DNA of 64,000 bases from Pelomonas sp. V22 (GTDB taxonomy: Bacteria > Pseudomonadota > Gammaproteobacteria > Burkholderiales > Burkholderiaceae_C). Below the pieces are notes generated by a model. The model had not been told where the DNA came from, searched no databases, and worked only from the letters and a program-made list of their open reading frames with translations. Within the stretch, counting starts at the first letter, position 1. Each line of letters begins with the position of its first letter. Below are positions 19,101 through 33,823 of this stretch, in pieces. The stretch covers positions 1,426,001 through 1,490,000 of the forward strand of contig NZ_JAGIXS010000001.1 of NCBI RefSeq assembly GCF_030014915.1, in the 5' to 3' direction. Both the position numbers and the translations under genes were made by a program.

Positions 19101-20700
19101 TGTTGTGGTTGCTGCTCGTCGTGACAGTGACGGTACAGGTGTAGCTGCCGCTGCAACTGCGGCTAATGCTAGAAATCGTCAACCCTGAGTCGGAGCTGAG
19201 CGTGCCTCGCGTGTAGGTCTTGGTAAGGAAGGTGGTCCCGGGGATCTTCCGAGTCGTCGTCACAGAGTCGGTCTTGCTGTACGGCGTGATCGTCGTGCGC
19301 TCCAGCGTGGAGGTCTCGGTCCAGGTCTCCACCTTCTTCACGATGGCATTGCCACCGTCAAACATCGGACGAACCGTCGCGCCGCCGTCCTGCTGACCCA
19401 CGGCCGTCGTGCCATCGAGCTGGTAGCCGGCGCTGCCGTTCCAGTAGCCATCGGTCGACAGGATCGTGAAGTTCTTCTGGCAGGAATACTGCACCGGGTC
19501 GTAGGTCTGGCCAGCAATCTTCTTGGCGAAGTACAGGCCGGCCTTGGACAGCGCCGCACGCAGCGGCGTGCCGTTGCGGGCGATCGCGCCATTGACGCGG
19601 GAATAGAACAGGTCCTTCTGGTCGATGGCATCGGAACCTGTGCCAGTGATACCGAAGTCCCGCACGTTCAGGATGCCTTCGTCGGTGTTGTCGTTGATCG
19701 TCATGAAGCCGATCCGGTACCGCTCATCCAGCGGCGAGAACGCCCGGGTCAGGCTGGTCTTCATCATCCGGATGCGGGTGCTGTAGTAGTAGTACCAGTT
19801 GGCGTAGTTCTTCGCATGGGTTGAACCGGGCAGCACCAGGTTGGCCGTGAACACACCCTTGCCAGCGGCGTCGCCGATGGGCGCGCTGCATTCAGGGTAG
19901 ATGCCCTTTTCGACATCGATACCGGCAGCGGTGTAGACGTAGTCGAGCTTGGTCTTGCTGCCGCTGTAGGTGTAGTAGACGTTGTCGATGGGGGAACCGA
20001 CGCCGACATAGACGTTGTCTATCGTGCCCGAACCCACGGATTGAAGACGTTCCACCGTCAATTGCTTGGTACTGGGGTCCCAGCCCGTGACCTTGCCAAT
20101 CATGTAGGCGCTGCTGAGATAGGAGAAGCGCCCACGCCAATCGGGCACCGTGCTGCCGAACAGGCTGACGATCATGCCGCCATTGGTGCTGTAGTACGGC
20201 ACGGTACCGCTGGTCACGGTCACCGTGATCGAACCGCTGCTGGCCACGCTCAGGCTGGTAGTACCCGTCAGCTTGTTCTTGTTCGAGGTGTTGTTGACGT
20301 CACCGCTGGACAGGTAGCTCGCGGTGTCGACATAGGTGCCGCTGAGAAAGTCCTGGCTGGCATTGCCCAGGTCGGCGCCGGCAGCGTTGACCGGCACGAC
20401 GTAGTCCTTGGTCGAGTCAAAGGCAAGGCCATTGCACTGCGCGGCACGGCGACCGTAGACCCTGTTGTAGTTGGAACTGCCGAACCTGGCGTCGTCCGGC
20501 ATGTAGTCCCAGGCCATGGAGCCGGAATCGTCCAGCACGAACATCACGTTGGGCTTGACCTTGGTGGTGCTCGTGGTGAAAAGCGGCGCCGAGGCAATAT
20601 CGGTCGTGCCAGCCTGCGCGGGCAGCAGGGCCGTGGTCAGCAGACCAAGGGCCAGGGCCAGAAAGCGGCGCGGCGGGTTGGGATGTTTGCTTGCGTTCAT
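16135..20700 (-). CDS. pilY1: Type IV pilus tip adhesin / biogenesis factor PilY1
   Basis: Large secreted pilus-tip protein that promotes pilus extension, adhesion and surface sensing. About 1521 aa from ATG 20700 (GAGAGG upstream); the frame is open further upstream but the signal peptide (cleavage after AQA near residue 30) fixes the start. A MIDAS-like DDSGS at 57-61 marks a VWA-type domain. A Ser/Thr-rich, threonine-run segment spans roughly 690-770. The C-terminal PilC/PilY1 beta-propeller begins near 1050 (VLGDIVNSSPVYVGKPGF) with repeated blades (LYVGANDGMLHAFDA). The calcium loop near 1266-1280 (AADSDNTAL before RFYSGD) looks degenerate. Downstream of pilX in the operon. Confidence 0.93.
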   Translation of the reverse strand: MNASKHPNPPRRFLALALGLLTTALLPAQAGTTDIASAPLFTTSTTKVKPNVMFVLDDSGSMAWDYMPDDARFGSSNYNRVYGRRAAQCNGLAFDSTKDYVVPVNAAGADLGNASQDFLSGTYVDTASYLSSGDVNNTSNKNKLTGTTSLSVASSGSITVTVTSGTVPYYSTNGGMIVSLFGSTVPDWRGRFSYLSSAYMIGKVTGWDPSTKQLTVERLQSVGSGTIDNVYVGVGSPIDNVYYTYSGSKTKLDYVYTAAGIDVEKGIYPECSAPIGDAAGKGVFTANLVLPGSTHAKNYANWYYYYSTRIRMMKTSLTRAFSPLDERYRIGFMTINDNTDEGILNVRDFGITGTGSDAIDQKDLFYSRVNGAIARNGTPLRAALSKAGLYFAKKIAGQTYDPVQYSCQKNFTILSTDGYWNGSAGYQLDGTTAVGQQDGGATVRPMFDGGNAIVKKVETWTETSTLERTTITPYSKTDSVTTTRKIPGTTFLTKTYTRGTLSSDSGLTISSISRSCSGSYTCTVTVTTSSNHNMSTGDKAIITGTSIAAYNSSTPVTITKTGNKVFTYVISGSGAAPGTPTVSSAKIGYSPGGCPMGQGAVTRTEATYTTGILDVKRTDTVWAFTRTLVQNVATATPYTRTVTTVDGVLSSDVTTTGSPSTNTSTVSSTDSTPVSDTRSPVNGTGNGNSYTTSPVTSGSYPDGCASSAPSTTTTTTTLAAEGAPTTTTSVAPSYTAGTSSVSNGPAVNVVGEKTTTTSSTASTGGSMDSLADVAMYYYQTDLRDDGRSNCTGALGLSVCENNVKSVGADTAEWQHMSTYTLGLGVNGLLKYRSDYDTADTGDFKAIKGGTANWPAPSSDAVANIDDLWHAAVNGRGRYFSATDPTTLAASLSSALSSIDADTGSSSAAATSTLQPVEGDNGVFIAQFQSGNWTGDLRAYAMNVKTGAVPTTKLNSEGKIVDAAAWSASAMLNAAKVAARTVYYFKGGTGATGSLRAFNLANLTADGMNGYVENACSKTPALTQCGSAGTTMRDSLNSGANMVSFLRGEVQTQYRVRTAVLGDIVNSSPVYVGKPGFSYTENAYASFKSSKASRAPTLYVGANDGMLHAFDASNGDERWAYIPRLVMDKLYRLGDSVYESKHLYYVDATPVVGDVFVGGAWKTILVGGLNAGGSGYYALDVTDPANPVALWEFNDTNMGLSYGNPVITKRKDGKWVVAFTSGYNNADGLGHLFVVDAATGEKLTDLSTGIGSAGDPSGLNKLNAWIAADSDNTALRFYSGDLKGNIWRFDIDGNLEPKNSALKLGQAIKDGVPQPITTTPQLAEIEANGGKHAVVYIGTGRYLGKTDVTDAQVQTIYAVKDGLGATGLGDLRSTAAALVAQEIDDPTGSVRTVKEGHPVDWSTQNGWYLDLPSTRERINVDMQLAFSMLTAAGNIPGNTATDCDKAQDGTSYIYQLSVISGRGTAKKLSSMVAGLSTVQLADGTGVTVVTKTDASAPDPLTVPPSSMANAKARRSSWRELID

Positions 20701-20734
20701 GACTGCCTCTCGAATCTGGATTCGTGTGCCAGTT

Positions 20735-21424
20735 TCAGAAATGGACCAGGGTCTCTGTAAAGCTGACCGTACCCCGGACGCCTTCGACCCGCGTGATGAT
20801 GCGGAAATAGGTACCCGGGCTGATGTCGGTAAAACGGGTGCTGGAACCGTAGCCCAGCGAGCCGCGCTGGCTCGTCGAACCCGTTGCCGACAGCACGATG
20901 GGCTTGACGCAATCGTTCGACGAGTCGGGCAGGCCTTCGTTGGCACACAGCCGGGTGATGTAGTAGCGGATCTTGTTGTTGCCCACATCCGGCAGGAAGC
21001 CTGGCAGGTTGCAGACATCCACCGTCCGGCCGTTCAAGCCCGGCACATCGCAACTGTTGCCCAGCCAGTCGACCAACACCGCCTTGCTGGTCGGGTCGGC
21101 GTCGGCCCGCGGGCCTGTGGTTTCCAGCGTGGGCATGGCCACCGCCGAATAGCCGAGTGCGGCCTGCGACTTCTGCAAGGTGTCGATGGTCGAACCTTGA
21201 ATCCAGTTGATGGCGCTCTCGGTGCCTATGGAGGCCGCGGCCAGCGAGTCCTGCTTGAAGCCAAGATTGCCCAGCACCATCAGGCCCGTGTCGACCGACC
21301 GAAGCAGTGCAACCGCGCCCAGTGTCAGGACCACCAGGCCCATCAGCGCAAACACCAGCGAGATGCCGCGCTGCACGCGGTGCACACCGGCCTTCATCGA
21401 ATGTCTGAGAGTTCTACGAGCCAT
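20735..21424 (-). CDS. pilX: Minor pilin-like assembly protein PilX
   Basis: 229 aa. Short basic N-terminus, then RGISLVFALMGLVVLTLGAVALL, the PilX N-terminal form in which the usual Phe+1/Glu+5 of prepilins is replaced. A soluble C-terminal domain follows with cysteines (CDVPG, CNLPG, CANEG). With PilV, PilW and PilE it forms the tip/initiation complex that loads PilY1. ATG 21424 is preferred because GAGG lies six bases upstream; ATG 21436 overlapping the pilW stop is possible. Confidence 0.88.
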   Translation of the reverse strand: MARRTLRHSMKAGVHRVQRGISLVFALMGLVVLTLGAVALLRSVDTGLMVLGNLGFKQDSLAAASIGTESAINWIQGSTIDTLQKSQAALGYSAVAMPTLETTGPRADADPTSKAVLVDWLGNSCDVPGLNGRTVDVCNLPGFLPDVGNNKIRYYITRLCANEGLPDSSNDCVKPIVLSATGSTSQRGSLGYGSSTRFTDISPGTYFRIITRVEGVRGTVSFTETLVHF

Positions 21425-21432
21425 GTCGGGCC

Positions 21433-22596
21433 TCATGGAGTCGGCAGGGGCGGGGCTGATGCCGACTGGGTGAAGTCGGCACGCCAGAGTTGATTGCGCA
21501 GCGGAACCAGCAGCTCGAACACCTTGTAGCGATAGTGCTTCCAGTCGGTGGTCACATCGGCCTTCAGCGCGACGCACTTGCTGCTTCCGCAGGTCGCGGC
21601 GCCGCTCACGGTGGCAAACGTGCCCACGTCCCAGCTCGGCGCCACCTTGGTGACTTCTTCACTTTCGAACTGCGTGCTGCGAGCCAGCAGCGCCAGGCGC
21701 ACGGCCCGCACCTGCATCCATTCAGCATTGTTGGTCGGCGTGTCCTTGTTGAAGGTGTCGACCACGTCGTCGCCATTGGTGTCCTTGCCATAGAAGGCCG
21801 TCAGACCCACGATGTTGGACTGCAGATCCTGGTCGGCGCTAGTCTGATCGCGCAATGCACGCGTCGTCTGTCGCAGCCGGTAGTCCGCAGTGACGCTGAA
21901 CGTCACGTCGTTCAACACGCCCAGATTGATCACAAAAGCCCCCTCGCCCGCCACGGCACTGGGAAAGCCGGCGGAGTTCCACGAGCCCGTAGTCTGACGT
22001 GCGATTTCCTTCAGACCCGGGGTCGCCGTGATCTGGAACAACTGGCAGTCCCGCCTGGCAGCGGGCGGCACGCTGTCCTGATAGACCAGGGCCAGCAGGT
22101 CGTTCTGGCTCATGCCCAGCGAAGAGGTCAGGGCGATGCGGCGGGCCTTGTCGCCGATCACGTCGTTGGGGTCATAGAAAGGTGCCGTCAGCTTGGCTGG
22201 CAGGGAGAAGCTCGCCTTGGAACTGGAGAGCAGGCGTATCGTGTCCGGTGCACCATCGGCACCGGCCGTGATCAGGACCGGCGCCAAGACGGCCGGCATG
22301 CCGGCAGGCACTGCGCCGGCGTAGGTGCCAGACAGGCTACACCCCAGGGCTGCGCCCTCCACCGTCAGGCCATAGCCCGCCATCTTGAGCTGGCGGTCCA
22401 GTGTGTAGATGGCGAGGCCTCCGCTGACCTGGGCATCCGAGCCGGAGGTGGCGCTGCGCCGCTGGCCTTCGGCCAGGCCCAGCACCTTCGCGATCATCAG
22501 CGTGGCCAGCAGGCCCACCACGACGCCCACCATCAGCTCCACCAAGGTGAAGCCCGCCTGGCGGCGGTAGGACCGGATTGCAAGAAGCTGCTTCAT
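21433..22596 (-). CDS. pilW: Minor pilin PilW
   Basis: 387 aa prepilin. Cleavage motif [21 protein letters not shown] near residue 14, with Gly-1, Phe+1 and Glu+5 intact, then the long hydrophobic helix. A large C-terminal region follows, as in PilW family members (ATSGSDAQVSGGLAIYTLDRQLKMAGYGL-like start). The ATG at 22596 overlaps the pilV stop (ATGA). It acts in the pilus-priming complex. Confidence 0.9.
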   Translation of the reverse strand: MKQLLAIRSYRRQAGFTLVELMVGVVVGLLATLMIAKVLGLAEGQRRSATSGSDAQVSGGLAIYTLDRQLKMAGYGLTVEGAALGCSLSGTYAGAVPAGMPAVLAPVLITAGADGAPDTIRLLSSSKASFSLPAKLTAPFYDPNDVIGDKARRIALTSSLGMSQNDLLALVYQDSVPPAARRDCQLFQITATPGLKEIARQTTGSWNSAGFPSAVAGEGAFVINLGVLNDVTFSVTADYRLRQTTRALRDQTSADQDLQSNIVGLTAFYGKDTNGDDVVDTFNKDTPTNNAEWMQVRAVRLALLARSTQFESEEVTKVAPSWDVGTFATVSGAATCGSSKCVALKADVTTDWKHYRYKVFELLVPLRNQLWRADFTQSASAPPLPTP

Positions 22597-23015
22597 TGCT
22601 GCCACACCATGGTTGAGGTGTATTGATTGCGCGGTTCCTGCCCCTGCTGCCAGGACAGCGTCACCTGCACCGTGCGCGTCGCATCGGTGGCAGTCATTGT
22701 GATGTTGGCGCCCGGCAAGACCGACTCGACCTTGTGCTTCCAGTCATTGCAGCGCGAGTAGCCGGCGCAGTTGGCCGTGCTGTACTGGCTCAGCATGGTG
22801 GCGTGGTCGGTCTGCACCAAGGCAAACAGATCGGCCGTCAGGTTGGCGGCGTCGGCTCTGATCTTGCCCGTCGTCTGGGCCTGGGTCATGGCGGCCTGCA
22901 GGCCCACCAGGCCCAGAATGCCAAACGCGAAGATCAGGATGGCGATCATCGCCTCGATCAGGGCCACGCCGTGCTGGGGGCGGGGGCGCCGTGGGATGAG
23001 AAGGGGGGCTCGCAT
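22593..23015 (-). CDS. pilV: Minor pilin PilV
   Basis: 140 aa prepilin. Basic leader, then QHGVALIEAMIAILIFAFGILG, with Gly-1 and Glu+5 but Val rather than Phe at +1; PilV proteins commonly have this variant. Start ATG 23015 with GAGG upstream. Cysteine pair CAGYSRC near the middle could be a disulfide. Coupled to pilW. Confidence 0.88.
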   Translation of the reverse strand: MRAPLLIPRRPRPQHGVALIEAMIAILIFAFGILGLVGLQAAMTQAQTTGKIRADAANLTADLFALVQTDHATMLSQYSTANCAGYSRCNDWKHKVESVLPGANITMTATDATRTVQVTLSWQQGQEPRNQYTSTMVWQQ

Positions 23016-23022
23016 ATGAACC

Positions 23023-23637
23023 TCACAAAGCGGGGCAGGCCCGCGCGTCTTCGGCGGCGACATCGCGATCGCAGGTACGGATCGCGCCACCGCTTTCGAT
23101 CACGATGCGCAGGCGTCGAGCCGTGCCGCTGCTGGCCTGCACATCTATCGTCTGGATATTGCTGGAGCCGGCCACGGTCTGAACCTGCCCCAGGCCATTG
23201 AAGATCACCCGGTTGGCAGCCGCACCGGTGGCCGACAGTGCACTCACCGACAGGTTTGCCGCATTCTCGGAAGCCGTGGACCGCTGCACCAGCTGCGGCG
23301 CAGTGGTCAGCGAAGGATCGGCGCCGCACTCGCCGCCGGGATTGGAAACGCTGACAACCCAGGCCGCGGAACTGGAGGAAACATCACAGGCATTGGTCGG
23401 CACCTTGGACGTGCTGTCCTCGACCATCCAGAAACCCACGTTGGAATTGCGCTTGAGCGCTTCCATGCGGGCCAGGTCCAGGCCGTTCTTGATCGATTCG
23501 GCGGCGTTGCGCAGCCTGAGGTTGCGCATCCATTCGCTGGCCTGAGGCATGGCAACAGCCAGCAGCACGCCAAAGATCACCATCACCACGATGACCTCGA
23601 TCAGCGTGAAACCGCGCTGCGCTGCCGGCCTCAGCAT
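23023..23637 (-). CDS. fimT: Minor pilin FimT/FimU (GspH-like)
   Basis: 204 aa prepilin: [25 protein letters not shown] at residues 8-32 has Gly-1, Phe+1 and Glu+5. A GspH/FimT beta-rich domain follows, with [20 protein letters not shown] (helix end) and an [17 protein letters not shown]-terminal strand. It overlaps the end of pilE by 7 bp. FimT versus FimU naming is not settled by sequence alone; both act in pilus priming or DNA uptake. Confidence 0.87.
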   Translation of the reverse strand: MLRPAAQRGFTLIEVIVVMVIFGVLLAVAMPQASEWMRNLRLRNAAESIKNGLDLARMEALKRNSNVGFWMVEDSTSKVPTNACDVSSSSAAWVVSVSNPGGECGADPSLTTAPQLVQRSTASENAANLSVSALSATGAAANRVIFNGLGQVQTVAGSSNIQTIDVQASSGTARRLRIVIESGGAIRTCDRDVAAEDARACPAL

Positions 23638-24092
23638 TCGTCACCCTTCAGCAGCCAGCAGGCCTTGTCTGAAACCGTCTCGCCCTTGAACTTCGTGGTG
23701 CCCTGGACGTTGCTCTGGTTCACCGTGTAGACGTGGCCGACGGCCTGTCCACTCGCTCCGGTGGCCGTCAACACGTAGCCTTGCCCCGTGTTGGTGAGCT
23801 CGCAAGTGATGGTAAACCTGGAAGCGCCACCCAAGGCCACCGCGCCGTTCGTGCAGCTTGCCGTGCCGAAGTTGCGGTTGTCCTGGTAGTACTGCTCGAA
23901 CTTGATGCGCAGCGTGGCCATGGCCGAAGTGGCCTCGGGCAGTTGGCTCCGACGCACATAGTCCTTGTAGGAAGGCACGGCCACGGCGGCGAGGATGCCG
24001 ATGATGGCAACGACGATCATCAGCTCCACCAGCGTGAAGCCTTGCTGACGCGCGTTCTTGCCGGGCTTGAAGGATGCTGCTTGCTTGCTCAT
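23631..24092 (-). CDS. pilE: Type IV pilin PilE (minor pilin of the pilVWXY1 operon)
   Basis: 153 aa. Leader to [25 protein letters not shown] with Gly-1/Phe+1/Glu+5, then [34 protein letters not shown], the typical PilE body. C-terminal CWLLKGDEC suggests the D-loop disulfide. First gene of the operon, so its promoter must lie in the 245 bp to gltD; I saw no convincing sigma-54 or sigma-70 boxes. Whether it is minor or major pilin is unresolved; the company of pilVWXY1 favours minor. Confidence 0.88.
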   Translation of the reverse strand: MSKQAASFKPGKNARQQGFTLVELMIVVAIIGILAAVAVPSYKDYVRRSQLPEATSAMATLRIKFEQYYQDNRNFGTASCTNGAVALGGASRFTITCELTNTGQGYVLTATGASGQAVGHVYTVNQSNVQGTTKFKGETVSDKACWLLKGDEC

Positions 24093-24289
24093 GGTCGGGG
24101 CTGTGCTTTCTATGCGTTGGGTCGACGGTGTGGGGCCGTAGTGTTCCCTCTGGCATGACCTTTGGGGCCATTGTGGTCACCGCCGGCCCCAATGTCCTGC
24201 AAAAGTTGGCAAATTAATGAGGTCCGCCGACGAGCGCAAGGACCTGGCCGACAAGTGGTTCCCCCAGGTAAGCAGTCGCAACAGCCTGG

Positions 24290-24318
24290 AATGAAAAGAG
24301 CCACCCGAAGGTGGCTCT
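24290..24318 (-). terminator. Rho-independent terminator after gltBD
   Basis: A nine-base-pair stem, AGAGCCACC/GGTGGCTCT (24297-24305 and 24310-24318), encloses the tetraloop CGAA (TTCG on the minus strand). On the minus strand the stem is followed by TTTT. It lies 20 bases after the gltD stop and would shield the pilE operon from gltBD read-through. Confidence 0.85.
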
Positions 24319-24337
24319 GCGCTGGGCGGGGTCGGTT

Positions 24338-25813
<1,476 letters not shown>

Positions 25814-25842
25814 GATTCTTCCTTCCTCTGGCGGTTGCGGCT

Positions 25843-30618
<4,776 letters not shown>

Positions 30619-30677
30619 GGGCAAAAGTGAGCCGCGAGATTACTGCGCTGCAGCATTACATTCAAGAACGAACAAAT

Positions 30678-30690
30678 GGGGTCAGACTCC
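30678..30690 (+). repeat. Left RAYT-associated motif GGGGTCAGACTCC
   Basis: GGGGTCAGACTCC, preceded by AAAT, lies upstream of gltB and downstream of the transposase gene. A related GGGGACATAGTCAGAG stands at 30728-30743, overlapping the transposase stop. An inverted relative sits at the other end of the gene (31450-31479). This kind of motif is often seen beside REP-associated tyrosine transposases. Confidence 0.55.
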
Positions 30691-30737
30691 TTTTGATGGA
30701 TTCGTCGTCTGCTTGATTCAATTAAATGGGGACATAG

Positions 30738-31448
30738 TCAGAGAAGGCCGCTGGGAACTGCCTTGCGGCCGGCCGGGCGCCCTCGTTTGCGCGGCTGCAA
30801 TGGGCGCTCGGTGTCCTGCGCCAGGCCGTGCAGAAAGCCGGCCGAGCCGAGCGGCCAGCCTTTCTGGGCGGCCTCGGTCAGCACGCGCCACTCGCCAGTG
30901 CTGCAGCCCTGCTCCAGCCAGGACTTCCAGCCCAGTTCCCGTTCAAACGGCGTATTGCCGGTGGCCCAGAACAAGGCGTGGTCGAAGACCAGGGGATCGC
31001 GCCGCTGGCCCAGGTGATGGGCGGCGCTGGACCAGCGGTAGTCACCGGCCTGCCCTGCCGACTGGCTGCGCAAGGGGTTCAGTTCGATGTAGCGCATGCA
31101 CGCCAGCAGGTAGGCGCCTGCTTCGATGGGCGCGGCACGGAAGCGGCCGTCCCAGAGCGTGCCACTGCGAGAATGTCGCTTGTTGAAGGCGGCGACATAG
31201 CGCCGGCCGAGCGACTGCATCATCCGGCTCAGGCCCTCGGCGCTCTCGGGCGTGGCGAGCAGGTGCAGGTGGTTGTCCATCAGCACGTAGGCGTGGATGG
31301 CGACCTTGTGCGTGGCCGCGCATTCACGCAACTCGTCCAGCAGGCGCTGTCGGTCCACGTCGTCCGCGACGATGGCTTGGCGGTTCAGGCCGCGCTGGAT
31401 CAGGTGATGGGGCTGGCCGGGAACGGCGAGCCGGGGCAATCGGGCCAT
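30738..31448 (-). CDS. REP-associated tyrosine transposase (RAYT, Y1_Tnp / IS200-like)
   Basis: 236 aa single-strand nuclease of the Y1 (HUH) family. N-terminal RLAVPGQPHHLIQRG and the metal-binding HUH-type motif DNHLHLLATP (near residue 60) are clear. GRRYVAAFNKRHSRSGTLWDGRF and MRYIELNPLRS are diagnostic of the RAYT branch; the Tyr of GRRYV or a neighbour is the probable nucleophile. The C-terminal ~50 residues are basic (RKRGRPAGRK). Flanked by inverted GGGG.CAGACTC motifs, with no second transposase, IS ends or target duplication seen. RAYTs are domesticated single-copy genes that mobilise REP sequences. Confidence 0.9.
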   Translation of the reverse strand: MARLPRLAVPGQPHHLIQRGLNRQAIVADDVDRQRLLDELRECAATHKVAIHAYVLMDNHLHLLATPESAEGLSRMMQSLGRRYVAAFNKRHSRSGTLWDGRFRAAPIEAGAYLLACMRYIELNPLRSQSAGQAGDYRWSSAAHHLGQRRDPLVFDHALFWATGNTPFERELGWKSWLEQGCSTGEWRVLTEAAQKGWPLGSAGFLHGLAQDTERPLQPRKRGRPAGRKAVPSGLL

Positions 31449-31449
31449 G

Positions 31450-31479
31450 TGGGGATTCAGACAGTTGAGTCTGTCCCCA
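31450..31479. repeat. Right RAYT-associated hairpin
   Basis: GGGGA-TT-CAGAC-AGTTGA-GTCTG-TCCCC forms an interrupted stem (5+5 bp) immediately before the transposase ATG. On the minus strand it reads GGGGACAGACTC, an inverted relative of the motif at 30678. This is the stem with a GTAG/GGGG-type foot expected for REP substrates. Confidence 0.6.
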
Positions 31480-31500
31480 TTATTACGCGCGGGAGCTGAC

Positions 31501-32631
31501 TTAAGCCGGGAACAATTGCTGGCCGGTCAGGCGCTGGTGTTCGCGCAGGGCATAGCGGTCGGTCATGCCGGCGATGTAGTCGGCCACGGCGCGCGGAATG
31601 TCGTCGGCGCTGGCGAACTCCTCGGGCAATTGGGTCGGATCTTCAAAGTAGACGCGAAACAGGTCGCGCAGCACGGCCTCGGCCTTCATGCGCGTCTCGG
31701 CCACCTGGCGGTGGCGGTAGAGATTAGCGAAGAGGAAGCGCTTCAGCTCGGTGCTGGCCGCGCGCATGTCGGCGCTGAAGCGCAGCAGCGGCGGGCCGGC
31801 GCGAGCGGCGTCGGCGTCAGGCGGCGCGGCTTCGAGCAGGAGGGCTCGGCTGGCATCGATGATGTCGTAGACCTGTGCCGAGAGCATGCGGCGGATGGTT
31901 TCGGCCAGCAGACGCTTGGCGTTCAGCTGTGGATACTCGGCCAGGGCCTCGCGCAGGTAGCGCCGCACAAGCGGCACCGCTTCGAGCTGCTCCAGCGTGA
32001 TCAGGCCCGAACGCACACCGTCGTCCACGTCATGGGCGTTGTAGGCCACCTCGTCGGCCAGATTGCAGAGCTGGGCTTCGAGACTGGGTTGCGTGCCATT
32101 CAGGAAGCGCGCGGCCACGCCACCCGGCTCGGCAGCTTCAAGCGCCTGCGCATTGCGCCGCGAGCAATGCTTCAGGATGCCCTCGCGCGATTCAAAGGTG
32201 AGGTTGAGCCCGTCGAAGGCTGGGTAACGCTGCTCCAGTTGATCCACAACGCGCAGGCTCTGCAGGTTGTGCTCGAAGCCGCCATGGTCCTTCATGCAAT
32301 CGTCCAGCACGTCCTGGCCCGCATGGCCGAAAGGCGTGTGGCCGAGGTCGTGCGCCAGGGCCACGGTCTCGACCAAGTCTTCATCCAGCGCGAGGCTGCG
32401 GGCGATGGAGCGGCCCAGCTGCGCCACCTCCAGCGAATGCGTTAGCCGCGTGCGGAACAGATCGCCTTCATGGTTCAGAAAGACTTGCGTCTTGTAGACC
32501 AGGCGACGAAACGCCGTGCTGTGCACGATGCGGTCGCGGTCGCGCTGAAACTCGCTGCGCGTCGGTGCGGCCGGCTCAGGGAAGCGGCGGCCTTTGCTCT
32601 GGTTGGGGTGGCAAGCGTAGGCGGCGCGCAT
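31501..32631 (-). CDS. dgt: Deoxyguanosinetriphosphate triphosphohydrolase-like protein
   Basis: HD-domain dNTPase releasing tripolyphosphate from dNTPs. 376 aa, the shorter Dgt-like class. Metal ligands: His in RTRLTHSLEVAQLGR near residue 65 and the HD pair in VALAHDLGHTPFGHAG near 105. Further DEVAYNAHDVDDGVRSG and the C-terminal YIAGMTDRYAL are family motifs. It follows aroB by 20 bp, a frequent arrangement (aroK-aroB-dgt) in Burkholderiales. Confidence 0.93.
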   Translation of the reverse strand: MRAAYACHPNQSKGRRFPEPAAPTRSEFQRDRDRIVHSTAFRRLVYKTQVFLNHEGDLFRTRLTHSLEVAQLGRSIARSLALDEDLVETVALAHDLGHTPFGHAGQDVLDDCMKDHGGFEHNLQSLRVVDQLEQRYPAFDGLNLTFESREGILKHCSRRNAQALEAAEPGGVAARFLNGTQPSLEAQLCNLADEVAYNAHDVDDGVRSGLITLEQLEAVPLVRRYLREALAEYPQLNAKRLLAETIRRMLSAQVYDIIDASRALLLEAAPPDADAARAGPPLLRFSADMRAASTELKRFLFANLYRHRQVAETRMKAEAVLRDLFRVYFEDPTQLPEEFASADDIPRAVADYIAGMTDRYALREHQRLTGQQLFPA

Positions 32632-32651
32632 CGTGTTGTTCTTCGGTCCCG

Positions 32652-33755
32652 TTAGGCAGTGGTGCAGTGGTCGAGTACCTCGGCCACCAGCGCATCGGGC
32701 GCGTTGTGCATGCCGGCCCGGCCCATGGCCTCGATCAGCACGAAGCGGATTTCACCGCCTTCGGCCTTCTTGTCGACCCGCATCAGCTCCAGATAGCGTT
32801 TGGTGCCAAGCTTGGGGCCGACGACCGGCAGGCCAGCTCGCTCGATCAAGCGGCGCATGCGCGTCGCAAACGCGGCGGGCATCAAGCCCAACCGCACCGA
32901 CAGCTCGGCAGCCATCACCATGCCGCAACCGACGGCCTCGCCATGCAGCCATTCGCCATAGCCCATGCCGGTTTCAATAGCGTGGCCGAAAGTGTGGCCG
33001 AAATTGAGGATGGCGCGGATGCCACTCTCGCGCTCGTCCTGGCCCACGACCCAGGCCTTGATCTCGCAGCTGCGCTGCACGGCAAAGGCCAGGGCCGATT
33101 TGTCTCGGGCCAGCAAGGCATCGAGATGGGCTTCGATCCAGTCGAGGAAGGCGCCATCGGCGATGGGGCCGTACTTGATCACTTCGGCGAGGCCCGCCGA
33201 CAGCTCGCGCGGTGGCAGCGTGTCCAGCGTGTCCAGGTCAGCGATCACGCGCTGCGGCTGGTAGAACGCGCCCACCATGTTCTTGCCCAGCGGATGGTTG
33301 ATCGCGGTCTTGCCGCCTACGGAAGAATCGACCTGCGAGAGCAGCGTGGTGGGCACCTGCACGAAAGGCACGCCGCGCATATAGATGGCCGCGGCAAAGC
33401 CGGTCATGTCGCCGATCACACCGCCACCCAGGGCCACCAGCACCGTCTTGCGGTCGCTGGCCGTGGACAGGAGCTTGTCGATGATCGCATTCAGCGAAGT
33501 CCAGTCCTTGTGCTGCTCGCCATCGGGCAGCACGACCGTTTCGATGCGGGCGTAATGTTTGCTGAGTTGCGCCCTCACCCGCTCCAGATACAGCGGCGCA
33601 ACGGTCTCGTTGCTGACGATCAATGCGGATGTGGCCTTGGGCAGGCCTTGCCAGCTGCTGCCTGCGTCAAGCAAGCCGGGGGCGATCAGGATGTCGTAGC
33701 TGCGCTCATCCAGCGCGATGGGAACGGTGATGACGGGCAACTGCGAAGCACTCAT
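32652..33755 (-). CDS. aroB: 3-Dehydroquinate synthase
   Basis: Second shikimate-pathway enzyme, NAD+- and metal-dependent, DAHP to 3-dehydroquinate. 367 aa. NAD-binding [13 protein letters not shown] near residue 112, then [20 protein letters not shown] and [14 protein letters not shown], with [13 protein letters not shown] carrying the metal-ligand His. Follows aroK after 68 bp. Confidence 0.96.
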   Translation of the reverse strand: MSASQLPVITVPIALDERSYDILIAPGLLDAGSSWQGLPKATSALIVSNETVAPLYLERVRAQLSKHYARIETVVLPDGEQHKDWTSLNAIIDKLLSTASDRKTVLVALGGGVIGDMTGFAAAIYMRGVPFVQVPTTLLSQVDSSVGGKTAINHPLGKNMVGAFYQPQRVIADLDTLDTLPPRELSAGLAEVIKYGPIADGAFLDWIEAHLDALLARDKSALAFAVQRSCEIKAWVVGQDERESGIRAILNFGHTFGHAIETGMGYGEWLHGEAVGCGMVMAAELSVRLGLMPAAFATRMRRLIERAGLPVVGPKLGTKRYLELMRVDKKAEGGEIRFVLIEAMGRAGMHNAPDALVAEVLDHCTTA

Positions 33756-33823
33756 GCCCGCAAGTGTACGGGCCGCTTCTGCTCGAACTCGCCGCCAGGA
33801 TGCAGCGAATCGTCGTCAAACAC

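Noticed and set aside
24093-24240. Sigma-54 promoter for pilE
   Set aside because: The best candidate (TTTGCA near 24200 on the minus strand) lacks the GG at -24; no reliable GG-N10-GC pair.
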